DNA of 5,346 nt from Gallionellaceae bacterium UBA5126. GTDB lineage: Bacteria; Pseudomonadota; Gammaproteobacteria; Burkholderiales; Gallionellaceae. The position numbers were made by a program, and so were the translations under genes. Shown here in pieces: positions 1-5,062 of the stretch (position 1 is the stretch's first letter; each line of letters begins with the position of its first letter). The notes under the pieces are model-generated. The model saw nothing but the letters and a program-made list of their open reading frames with translations. It was not told the DNA's origin and did not search any database. The stretch lies in assembly GCA_002414205.1 (NCBI GenBank), contig DHYQ01000086.1, positions 1 through 5,346 on the forward strand, in the 5' to 3' direction.

Positions 1-67
1 TGCAACATGCTCCTGCCAAAAAACAGCTTTTCCGCTACCATGCGCCCTCGTTCTCCAGAGGAAAACC

Positions 68-1828
68 ATGCCACCCCGCCGTCCTGCCATTCCTGCCGAA
101 CTCAAAAGTGCCGTGCTAGTTGAAGCTGGGCATCGCTGTGGCATTCCCACCTGCCGCGCCACTACCACGGAAATCGCCCATATCGTGCCGTGGGCCGAAG
201 TCAAATGCCACGAATTCGCCAACCTGATTGCCCTTTGCCCCAACTGCCACACCCGCTACGACCAGAAAAAGGAAATCTCCCGCAAGGAGATGCGGATGTA
301 CAAAGCCAAGTTGGGAGAGCAAAGCAAACTGGAACAGGCGCTAAAACAAGCCGTTGCCAAACACGAACTGTTGGCCGGGACAGTCGAGCAACTGCAAGCA
401 CAAATGGCAGCCTTGGCGGCACGCTTGAATAGCGACAGTCAGGCGCACAACCCCGCCGCCGAGCAGGCTCGCAGCGCATTGGCAGACGGCAATCTCGCCC
501 CCACCGTGGATTACCTGCGCAAAATTGAACAAACCGAAGCCGCCCAAGGTGCCACCTCCCTTGCACGTGCAGCCGAAGCTGCACGTGAGCGTGCCGCCAT
601 CAGCACCACGGCGGATGCTTTGCTGGCATTGCAAAAGGCTTGCGAGTACGAGCCGGAAAATGTGGTCAATTGGGATTTGCTGGGCGATATGCAGATGCAG
701 GCAGGCAATCTGACTCAGGCCGAAATCGCCTACCGCCGCATGTTGCAATTGACCGAAGCACTGTCCCCAAAAGGCCCGGACGAGCAGCATGACCTGTCAG
801 TGTCCTACGGAAAAATCGGCATCATCCAGCAAGACCAGGGCGATTTGCCAGGAGCGCTGACAACCTTCCAACGCGCACAAGCCATTGATCTGAAGTTAAC
901 ACAGCTAGATGCTGCCAATAGCGAGTGGCAGCGCACCCTGTCTATATCCCACGAGAGAATCGGCGATGTACTGCAAGCCCAAGGTGATTTTTCAAGGGCA
1001 CGGACATCCTTCCGCAAATGCTTGAGCATCCGAAAAAAACTCACCCGTCTCGACCCAGACAATAGCCAGTGGCAGAGTGACCTGTCCGTGTCCTACGAGA
1101 GAATCGGCGATATTCAGAAAGCCCAGGGCGATTTGCCGGGGGCGCTGGTGTCCTTCCGCAATAGCCTGACCATCGCGGAAAAACTCGCCCGCCTCGACCC
1201 GGCCAATAGCGAGTGGCAGCACAGCTTGTGGGTGTCCTATAACAAAATAGGTGAAACACAACAACATCAAGGTGAATTGCAAGACGCAACGGAGCACTAT
1301 CGCAACGGTCTGACCATTGCAGAAAAATTCGCCCACTTCGACCCGGAAAATAGCATGTGGCAGAGTGACTTATCCACGTCCCACAGCAACATCGGCGACA
1401 TCCAGCAAGCCCAGGGCGATTTGACAGGGGCGCTGGTGTCCTTCAGCAACAGCCTGACCATCGCGGAAAAACTCGCCCGCCTCGACTCAACTAATGGGGC
1501 GTGGCAGCGTGGCCTATCCATTTCCTACAGCAAAATTGGCACCGTCCAGCAAACACTAGGGGATTTTCCGGGGGCACTGACATCCCTTCGCAACAGCCTG
1601 ACTATCCGAGAAAAACTTGCCTGCCTCGACCCGGCCAATGTGCAATGGCAAACGGATGTGGTGATTTCATGTGTAAAAATGTCCACGGTTAGTACTGGCG
1701 TAGAGCAGCGCGGCTATTTGCAACGCGGGCTGGATGTGCTGCTGCGGCTGGACAAGGAAAAGCGCCTCACCCCCGAGCTAAAAAATGATTGGATTCCAAT
1801 GTTTCAGGTGTTATTGAAACAACCGTAG
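68..1828 (+). CDS. HNH nuclease domain protein with C-terminal TPR-type repeat array
   Basis: The 586-residue protein has three parts. Residues about 10-75 form an HNH (beta-beta-alpha metal) nuclease domain: a zinc-binding pair C24/C29 and C57/C60 encloses the core AHIVPW (H38), N52 and NCH (H61), so the H-N-H triad is present. The residue before H38 is Ala, as in HNH_2-like families, rather than His or Asp. Residues about 84-122 are rich in Q, L and A and look like a coiled coil. Residues 198-231 resemble a single TPR, and 241-528 are six 48-residue repeats of the form LSVSYxKIGDxQxAQGDLPGAL...EKLARLDPxNxxWQ, followed by a decayed seventh copy. There is no signal peptide, so it is probably cytoplasmic. 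AGAGGA at 57-62, five bases before the ATG, supports this start. The stop codon lies inside a REP-like element. The nuclease domain is clear; the role is not known. A repeat array on a nuclease would suit a defence or regulated-nuclease function, which is inference only. Confidence 0.85.
   Translation: MPPRRPAIPAELKSAVLVEAGHRCGIPTCRATTTEIAHIVPWAEVKCHEFANLIALCPNCHTRYDQKKEISRKEMRMYKAKLGEQSKLEQALKQAVAKHELLAGTVEQLQAQMAALAARLNSDSQAHNPAAEQARSALADGNLAPTVDYLRKIEQTEAAQGATSLARAAEAARERAAISTTADALLALQKACEYEPENVVNWDLLGDMQMQAGNLTQAEIAYRRMLQLTEALSPKGPDEQHDLSVSYGKIGIIQQDQGDLPGALTTFQRAQAIDLKLTQLDAANSEWQRTLSISHERIGDVLQAQGDFSRARTSFRKCLSIRKKLTRLDPDNSQWQSDLSVSYERIGDIQKAQGDLPGALVSFRNSLTIAEKLARLDPANSEWQHSLWVSYNKIGETQQHQGELQDATEHYRNGLTIAEKFAHFDPENSMWQSDLSTSHSNIGDIQQAQGDLTGALVSFSNSLTIAEKLARLDSTNGAWQRGLSISYSKIGTVQQTLGDFPGALTSLRNSLTIREKLACLDPANVQWQTDVVISCVKMSTVSTGVEQRGYLQRGLDVLLRLDKEKRLTPELKNDWIPMFQVLLKQP
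788..1651 (+). repeat. Six in-frame tandem 144-bp repeats encoding TPR-type units
   Basis: Six units of exactly 48 codons run without any length change: residues 241-288, 289-336, 337-384, 385-432, 433-480 and 481-528. Each ends in a D-x-x-N-x-x-WQ signature. Most are diverged at DNA level, but unit 3 and unit 5 are nearly identical: 1121-1200 and 1409-1488 differ at about 5 of 80 positions, at an offset of exactly two units (288 bp). Unit 4 between them is more diverged. This points to a recent duplication of a two-unit block or to gene conversion within the gene. Confidence 0.85.
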
Positions 1829-1846
1829 GCGCGGATTTATCCGCAC
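1825..1846 (+). repeat. REP-like element, class A
   Basis: It starts with GTAG and continues with a GCGGAT / ATCCGC stem (6 bp, extendable past one mismatch) around a two-base loop. The TAG within GTAG is the stop codon of the HNH-TPR gene. The hairpin is followed by GTTTTTC, so it may act as a weak rho-independent terminator for that gene. Confidence 0.6.
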
Positions 1847-1870
1847 GTTTTTCGGTTATTTTTCAATCAT

Positions 1871-1891
1871 GTGCGAATTTGTCGCACCTAC
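1871..1891 (-). repeat. REP-like element, class A, inverted copy
   Basis: Read on the minus strand it starts with GTAG and has a perfect GTGCGA / TCGCAC 6-bp stem around a five-base loop. It shares the GTAGGYGCG head and CGCAC tail with the copy at 1825-1846, so the two form a convergent pair 24 bp apart. Confidence 0.6.
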
Positions 1892-1906
1892 GGGCGGACG
1901 GCGAAC

Positions 1907-1936
1907 GTAGGGTGGATTCGCCGCAGGCAATCCACC
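1907..1936 (+). repeat. REP-like element, class B
   Basis: GTAG is followed by an 8-bp perfect stem GGTGGATT / AATCCACC around a ten-base loop. The sequence class (GTAGGGTGGRTTCGC...AAYCCACC) differs from the class A elements and matches the inverted copy at 1978-2005. Confidence 0.65.
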
Positions 1937-1944
1937 GTTTTTTT
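1911..1944 (+). terminator. Intrinsic terminator formed by a REP-like hairpin
   Basis: The 8-bp stem GGTGGATT / AATCCACC (1911-1918 with 1929-1936) is followed after one G by seven T (1938-1944). This is the hairpin plus U-tract arrangement of a rho-independent terminator on the + strand, about 80-115 bp past the stop of the HNH-TPR gene. The first hairpin, at 1825-1846, may act upstream of it as a weaker site. Confidence 0.55.
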
Positions 1945-1977
1945 GTCCCAACAATGCTGGTACGCGACGCGGGAAAT

Positions 1978-2005
1978 GGTGGGTTGCTGCGCGAACCCAC
2001 CCTAC
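1978..2005 (-). repeat. REP-like element, class B, inverted copy
   Basis: On the minus strand, GTAG is followed by an 8-bp perfect stem GGTGGGTT / AACCCACC with an eight-base loop. The TAG within GTAG (2004-2002) is the stop codon of the SUMF1-domain gene. No T-run follows the stem in the minus direction, so it is not a classical terminator for the xseA operon. Confidence 0.65.
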
Positions 2006-2880
2006 GGCAAACTACGCGCCAGTCTAAACCCGGCGACCATGCTGCGGCTGGCGGCGGTGTAGCGCATGCGTACCGAAGCGCGCAAGTCACGCGGGCCGCT
2101 GGCCCAGGAGCCGCCGCGTAGCACGCGTTCGATGTGGTGTTCGCCGCCTTCCCAAGCGCTACCATCCGTCGGCGCACCTTGGTAATCGTTGTTCCAGTTG
2201 TCCTGCGTCCATTCCCACAGGCTGCCCGCCATGTCGTACAAGCCCCACGGGTTGGCCGGATGGGTGGCGACAGGAACGGTGGTTTCTTCGTAAATGCCGT
2301 TCACGCTGTGGCAACCGTTGAAATCATCGTCGCGGGTGTCGTAATCGGCCTGATCCGGCAGGATGCAGTTGCCGGTGTAAAAGGTGGTTTTGGTATTGGC
2401 GCGGTAGGCGTATTCCCATTCGGCCTCGGTCGGCAGGCGATATTTCAGGCCGGTTTTCTGGTTGAGCTTTTGGAGGAACACCTGTATCTCGTCCCAACTC
2501 ACGCTTTCCATGGGGCAATCCGGCCCGCAAGCGCGAATTTTGACCCGTTTCTTGTCGTCGTGCACGGCCTGACTTTCCACCCCCATCAGCGCCTGCCACT
2601 GCGCCCGTGTCACTTCGGTACGGCCGATTTCAAACGGTTTGAGGGTGACGGTATGCGGCGGCAATTCGTCATCAAAGCAGCCCAGATCGCGCCCCTTTAA
2701 ACAGCCCATGGTAAAAGTACCGCCTTCGATGCGCACCATGTCGAATTTATTGGCCTGCGGCTTGAACAGGGCGGCACGCACCACTTTTTTGTTCAAGTCC
2801 ACCTTAACTTTCTTGGCCGGTTCTGCCCACAGCGGGGTCAGCAGGACGCATCCAAGCACCAGCCCTGTCCATCGCTTCAT
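2002..2880 (-). CDS. Secreted SUMF1 (formylglycine-generating enzyme-like) domain protein
   Basis: The 292-residue protein has a Sec-type signal peptide at about residues 1-19 (K2/R3, hydrophobic stretch, PLWA then EP). A SUMF1/FGE-sulfatase domain follows at about 47-290, recognised from MVRIEGGTFTMG, the KPFEIGRTEVTRAQW block, RLPTEAEWEYA (148-158), NPWGLYDMAG...WEW (210-224), RVLRGGSW (252-259) and GFRLAR (284-289). In true formylglycine-generating enzymes two catalytic cysteines lie between RGGS and GFR; residues 255-286 contain none here. It is therefore probably not an FGE but a non-FGE member of the family, possibly carbohydrate- or protein-binding. Cysteine pairs C60/C68, C118/C122 and C172/C190 could form disulfides in the periplasm. 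The gene overlaps the xseA stop by four bases (ATGA) and has a strong RBS, so it is cotranscribed with and probably translationally coupled to xseA. A functional link to exonuclease VII is not evident, since the product is exported. Domain assignment is firm; function is open. Confidence 0.9.
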   Translation of the reverse strand: MKRWTGLVLGCVLLTPLWAEPAKKVKVDLNKKVVRAALFKPQANKFDMVRIEGGTFTMGCLKGRDLGCFDDELPPHTVTLKPFEIGRTEVTRAQWQALMGVESQAVHDDKKRVKIRACGPDCPMESVSWDEIQVFLQKLNQKTGLKYRLPTEAEWEYAYRANTKTTFYTGNCILPDQADYDTRDDDFNGCHSVNGIYEETTVPVATHPANPWGLYDMAGSLWEWTQDNWNNDYQGAPTDGSAWEGGEHHIERVLRGGSWASGPRDLRASVRMRYTAASRSMVAGFRLARSLP

Positions 2881-4214
2881 GTGTTGTTCTCCTTAGGTAG
2901 ATTTTCATCATGCAAGACAGCGGTCACGCGTGCTGCGGCCCGCCCCTGCGCCAATTGCAATTGCAAACCCATGCCCGGGGCCAACTGCGTGCTGCGCTGC
3001 ACCAGCCGCCCGTGTTCGTCGCGCACCAATGCATAACCGCGTGTCAGCACTTGCTGCGGATCCAGCAAATGCAATTGCTGCGCGGCATGCGTCAACTGTA
3101 GGCTGGCATGCCGCTGGCGATGCTGCCAGGCGCGTTGCAAACGCCCGGCCCAGGCCTCGACCTGCGCCGCCCGTTCACGTTGGCGCGGCACCTGCCAGCG
3201 CTGCGTGAGCATGTGCAAGGTCTGCCGCCGGGCGCGCTGCTGCTCGGCCAGCGCGCGACGCAAACGGATTTGCAACTGCGTCAACTGCTGCCCCTGTCGT
3301 TGCAAGGCCTGCGCCGGGTGCACCAACCGCCGTTGCGCATAGTCCAGTGTCTGCCCCAGGCGCGCATGCTGCTGCCAGAACTGCCGCTGCATGCGTTGCG
3401 CCAGATGCGCCACCTGCTGCAACAAGGCTTGCCGATCCGGCACGACACGTTGCGCGGCAGCGGTGGGGGTGGGTGCACGCTCATCGGCGACAAAATCGGC
3501 GATGGTAAAGTCGGTCTCATGCCCCACCCCACTAATCACCGGCACACGGCACGCCGCAATCGCCCGCGCCACGACTTCTTCATTAAACGACCACAAATCT
3601 TCCAGACTGCCGCCGCCGCGACAAACGATGAGCACATCGCATTCGGCGCGTTCACTGGCCCGCTGGATAGCTTGGGCAATTTTCTCTGCACTGCCCGCGC
3701 CTTGCACCGGGGTGGGATACAACAGCACCGGCACGGCGGGCAAACGCCGTCGCAAGGTGGTCAGCACATCGCGCAACGCCGCCGCTTGCGGCGATGTCAC
3801 CACCCCCACCCGACGCGGAAAGCGCGGCAAGGCACGCTTGCGCTCGGCAGCGAACAAGCCCTCTGCCGCCAAACGCGCCTTCAGGCGCTCAAACTGCTCA
3901 AACAACAATCCCAGCCCGGCAGGGCGCACCTCCTCCACCATCAACTGATAATCCCCGCGCGCCTCATATAAAGTTGCCAGCGCCCGTATCTCAAGCTGCA
4001 TGCCATTGCTCAACGGCCTGTCCAGACCAACAGCCCGCTGGCGAAACATCACGCAGCGCACCTGCGCCTGCTCATCCTTGAGCGAAAAATAGCTGTGCCC
4101 GGACGCGGCGCGCACCAGATTAGACACCTCCCCACGTACCCACAACAACGGCAAACTACCCTCCAGCAGGTTTTTCACCACCGCATTCAATTCCGCAACG
4201 CGCAACACCCGCAT
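2877..4214 (-). CDS. xseA: Exodeoxyribonuclease VII large subunit
   Basis: XseA is the catalytic subunit of exonuclease VII, which with several XseB subunits degrades single-stranded DNA from both ends in the cytoplasm and acts in repair and recombination. Numbering from the longest reading (GTG at 4247, 456 residues): an OB fold at about 14-108 (VRGEVSN, SGHSYFSLKD, LYEARGDYQ), a catalytic domain with VVTSPQAAALRD (D160), RGGGSLEDLWSFNEE (R210) and SGVGHETDFTIADFVADERAPTPTAAA (H243, D246), a long Q/R-rich coiled coil at about 270-395, and a C-terminal LTRGYALVRD segment. D160, R210, H243 and D246 match E. coli D155, R205, H238 and D241 with a constant offset, so the enzyme should be active. 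Length is normal. Start choice: ATG at 4214 is the only candidate with an SD (GAGG at 4220-4223, five bases away) and keeps the conserved LRVAELN; GTG 4247, ATG 4241 and ATG 4235 have none but remain possible. xseB is not adjacent. The stop overlaps the next gene as ATGA. Confidence 0.95.
   Translation of the reverse strand: MRVLRVAELNAVVKNLLEGSLPLLWVRGEVSNLVRAASGHSYFSLKDEQAQVRCVMFRQRAVGLDRPLSNGMQLEIRALATLYEARGDYQLMVEEVRPAGLGLLFEQFERLKARLAAEGLFAAERKRALPRFPRRVGVVTSPQAAALRDVLTTLRRRLPAVPVLLYPTPVQGAGSAEKIAQAIQRASERAECDVLIVCRGGGSLEDLWSFNEEVVARAIAACRVPVISGVGHETDFTIADFVADERAPTPTAAAQRVVPDRQALLQQVAHLAQRMQRQFWQQHARLGQTLDYAQRRLVHPAQALQRQGQQLTQLQIRLRRALAEQQRARRQTLHMLTQRWQVPRQRERAAQVEAWAGRLQRAWQHRQRHASLQLTHAAQQLHLLDPQQVLTRGYALVRDEHGRLVQRSTQLAPGMGLQLQLAQGRAAARVTAVLHDENLPKENNT
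2889..2894 (-). promoter_or_regulatory. Strong ribosome binding site of the SUMF1-domain gene
   Basis: On the minus strand AAGGAG lies eight bases before the ATG at 2880 and inside the last codons of xseA. It fixes the start of the downstream gene and allows efficient reinitiation at the ATGA overlap. Confidence 0.75.
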
Positions 4215-4255
4215 CTGCGCCTCTTTTTCCGGCATCGCCATATACACAACCCATT

Positions 4256-4284
4256 GTTTTAAATAAAGATATTTTTCAGCTCAA
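4256..4284 (-). promoter_or_regulatory. Possible xseA promoter
   Basis: On the minus strand TTGAGC (4284-4279) and TAAAAC (4261-4256) are separated by 17 bp, just upstream of xseA. Both hexamers match the sigma-70 consensus only partly, and the AT-rich sequence offers other weak candidates, so this is a guess at the promoter position. Confidence 0.2.
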
Positions 4285-4345
4285 ATCATGACCATATTAG
4301 AAAAATACCATATTAATCAATCCACTAAAGCAACTATCCCCGCGT

Positions 4346-4413
4346 TCACTCACACAGTTATCCACAGCTTGTGTGCATAAACAAAAAACTCTTTTCCCAC
4401 CCGTGAGTTAGCG
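4346..4413 (+). promoter_or_regulatory. DnaA-box module 1
   Basis: A central box TTATCCACA (4358-4366) and an inverted box TTATGCACA (minus strand, 4372-4380) are separated by five bases. They are followed by an A-rich run, and AGTTAGCG begins 48 bp after the start of the central box (4406-4413). At the position where the other modules carry a leading box, 12 bp upstream, there is only a 6/9 match (4346-4354). Confidence 0.7.
4356..4380 (+). repeat. 25-bp exact direct repeat (copy 1; copy 2 at 4909-4933)
   Basis: The identical 25 bp consist of AG, a DnaA box, the spacer GCTTG and an inverted DnaA box. The copies are 553 bp apart. Similarity continues for another 33 bp after the exact part (about 46 of 58 positions identical overall), so a larger module was duplicated rather than two boxes arising separately. 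Confidence 0.85.
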
Positions 4414-4503
4414 ACATGTCCGCAAATCGCTTGACTTTTATAAATAACCCACAATTTTACCTCCTCACACAACCGCCCCAATCCAGTGCAATAAACAACA
4501 CCA

Positions 4504-4571
4504 CATTTTTATAACATCATGTTTATTTTGAATATTTTTAAATTTCAAATTTTAGGCATGCTAATAAAAAA
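4504..4571. other. AT-rich stretch, possible DNA unwinding element
   Basis: This strongly AT-rich segment lies between DnaA-box modules 1 and 2, with runs such as TTTTTATAA and AATATTTTTAAATTT. A second AT-rich run lies at 4811-4842 between modules 2 and 3. Either could melt at an origin. No repeated 13-mers of the E. coli type are visible, so the assignment rests only on composition and position. Confidence 0.3.
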
Positions 4572-4608
4572 CCTTTTCGGACATTGTGTTAAGGCATCCA
4601 TACACGTC

Positions 4609-4676
4609 TTATCCACAGACTTATCCACAAGTTCTGTGTATAAGAAAAAAATAGCTTATTCAACACATAGTTACAC
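4609..4676 (+). promoter_or_regulatory. DnaA-box module 2
   Basis: Direct boxes TTATCCACA at 4609-4617 and 4621-4629 (start-to-start 12 bp) are followed by an inverted box TTATACACA on the minus strand at 4635-4643 (14 bp from the central box). An A-run comes next, and AGTTACAC at 4669-4676 begins again 48 bp after the central box. The five-base spacer and the motif tail differ from modules 1 and 3. Confidence 0.7.
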
Positions 4677-4898
4677 ACTGTCGTCACAATTCGCCGAAAA
4701 ATTTCTTGACAAAGCCGGAATCTGGCCAATTTCATCCACAAAATTCACCCCCTGTCACCTTGCACGACACAACCGCAAGCGGCGCCCTAACAAAATAGCT
4801 AACCAACTGATTAATAATAAATTAATTTTAAACACAAAAACAAGGCAGCCTAGTAAAAAGCGATATGTAACGGTCAGTTAGCATGCTTATTCAGGGGT

Positions 4899-4966
4899 TT
4901 ATGCACATAGTTATCCACAGCTTGTGTGCATAAGAAAAAATTCCCTTTCCGGCTAGATAGTTAGCG
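4899..4966 (+). promoter_or_regulatory. DnaA-box module 3
   Basis: Direct boxes TTATGCACA (4899-4907) and TTATCCACA (4911-4919) and an inverted TTATGCACA on the minus strand (4925-4933) are followed by an A-run and AGTTAGCG at 4959-4966. Spacings of 12, 14 and 48 bp are the same as in module 2. The inverted pair and flank (4909-4933) repeat 4356-4380 of module 1 exactly. It lies about 130 bp upstream of exbB, so bound DnaA could also affect that promoter. Confidence 0.7.
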
Positions 4967-4983
4967 CTTCCCGTGGAAAAGTA

Positions 4984-5014
4984 TGTCGCACACCTTGCTG
5001 ATTACGGTGCGACA
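4984..5014. repeat. Inverted repeat upstream of exbB
   Basis: TGTCGCAC (4984-4991) and GTGCGACA (5007-5014) are perfect 8-bp arms around a 15-base centre, ending 48 bp before the exbB start codon. There is no following T-run, so it is not an intrinsic terminator. Its position suits an operator or an mRNA-leader hairpin. A weak promoter-like pair (TTGCTG 4995-5000, 17 bp, TAAAGT 5018-5023) overlaps it. Confidence 0.5.
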
Positions 5015-5050
5015 CGCTAAAGTTGCGCCCTTTCGTCTGCACTGAATTTT

Positions 5051-5057
5051 GGGAGAG
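5051..5057 (+). promoter_or_regulatory. Ribosome binding site deciding the exbB GTG start
   Basis: GGGAGAG lies five bases before GTG 5063. The nearby ATG at 5059 is out of frame and meets a stop after six codons, and no in-frame ATG lies just upstream, so GTG is the supported start. Confidence 0.7.
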
Positions 5058-5062
5058 TATGC

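Larger units (their letters stand above)
1825..2005. repeat. Cluster of four REP-like hairpin elements (two convergent pairs)
   Basis: This is the region between the two convergent genes. It holds four short palindromic units, each beginning with GTAG: class A on the + strand (1825-1846), class A inverted (1871-1891), class B on the + strand (1907-1936) and class B inverted (1978-2005). GTAG-headed hairpins in head-to-head pairs match the organisation of REP/BIME elements mobilised by RAYT (Y1 tyrosine transposases of the IS200/IS605 type). No such transposase is in the window, so mobilisation in trans is assumed. The paired elements could fold into larger hairpins and protect or terminate convergent transcripts. 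Confidence 0.7.
4248..5062. other. Candidate replication origin (oriC) or DnaA-binding region
   Basis: This is about 815 bp between divergent xseA and exbB with no credible gene and a visibly higher AT content than its neighbours. It contains eight exact matches to TTATNCACA: + strand at 4358-4366, 4609-4617, 4621-4629, 4899-4907 and 4911-4919; - strand at 4372-4380, 4635-4643 and 4925-4933. By chance fewer than 0.1 would be expected in this length. They form three clusters of shared geometry, listed separately, with AT-rich stretches between them that could serve as unwinding elements. No GATC occurs in the region, so a Dam/SeqA-controlled enterobacterial-type origin is unlikely. dnaA, dnaN, gidA and parAB are not in view, so this could instead be a DnaA titration locus or a DnaA-regulated promoter region. 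Confidence 0.5.

Noticed and set aside
1..67. Possible end of an upstream gene or a promoter for the HNH-TPR gene
   Set aside because: No convincing reading frame or -35/-10 pair can be made out in so short a stretch apart from the RBS.
788..1651. Regular 144-bp repeats as a CRISPR-like or minisatellite array
   Set aside because: The repeats are in frame, diverged mainly in a codon-compatible way, and have no unique spacers; they encode protein repeats.
2134..2700. 188-codon open frame antisense to the SUMF1-domain gene
   Set aside because: The minus-strand frame carries all SUMF1 motifs, a signal peptide and an RBS; the antisense frame has none.
2832..2880. Lipoprotein signal (VLGC at residues 8-11) in the SUMF1-domain protein
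   Set aside because: The residue at -2 is Leu and the hydrophobic stretch continues past the cysteine to PLWA-EP, which fits signal peptidase I better.
3108..3971. Long open frames antisense to xseA
   Set aside because: They are shadows of the GC-rich third positions of xseA; the peptides are low-complexity and rich in Arg, His and Pro, while the minus-strand frame is an unmistakable XseA.
4315..4327. IHF-like site (AATCAA, four bases, CTA) and a second at 4800-4812
   Set aside because: Each has a mismatch to the degenerate consensus, and such matches are common in AT-rich DNA.
4732..4740. Ninth DnaA box TCATCCACA
   Set aside because: It has one mismatch at a strongly conserved position and lies outside the module geometry; it could be a weak site only.
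4519..4881. Plus-strand open frame of 120 codons between xseA and exbB
   Set aside because: It runs through DnaA-box module 2, has no SD, a lysine- and serine-rich composition typical of translated AT-rich DNA, and no recognisable motif.
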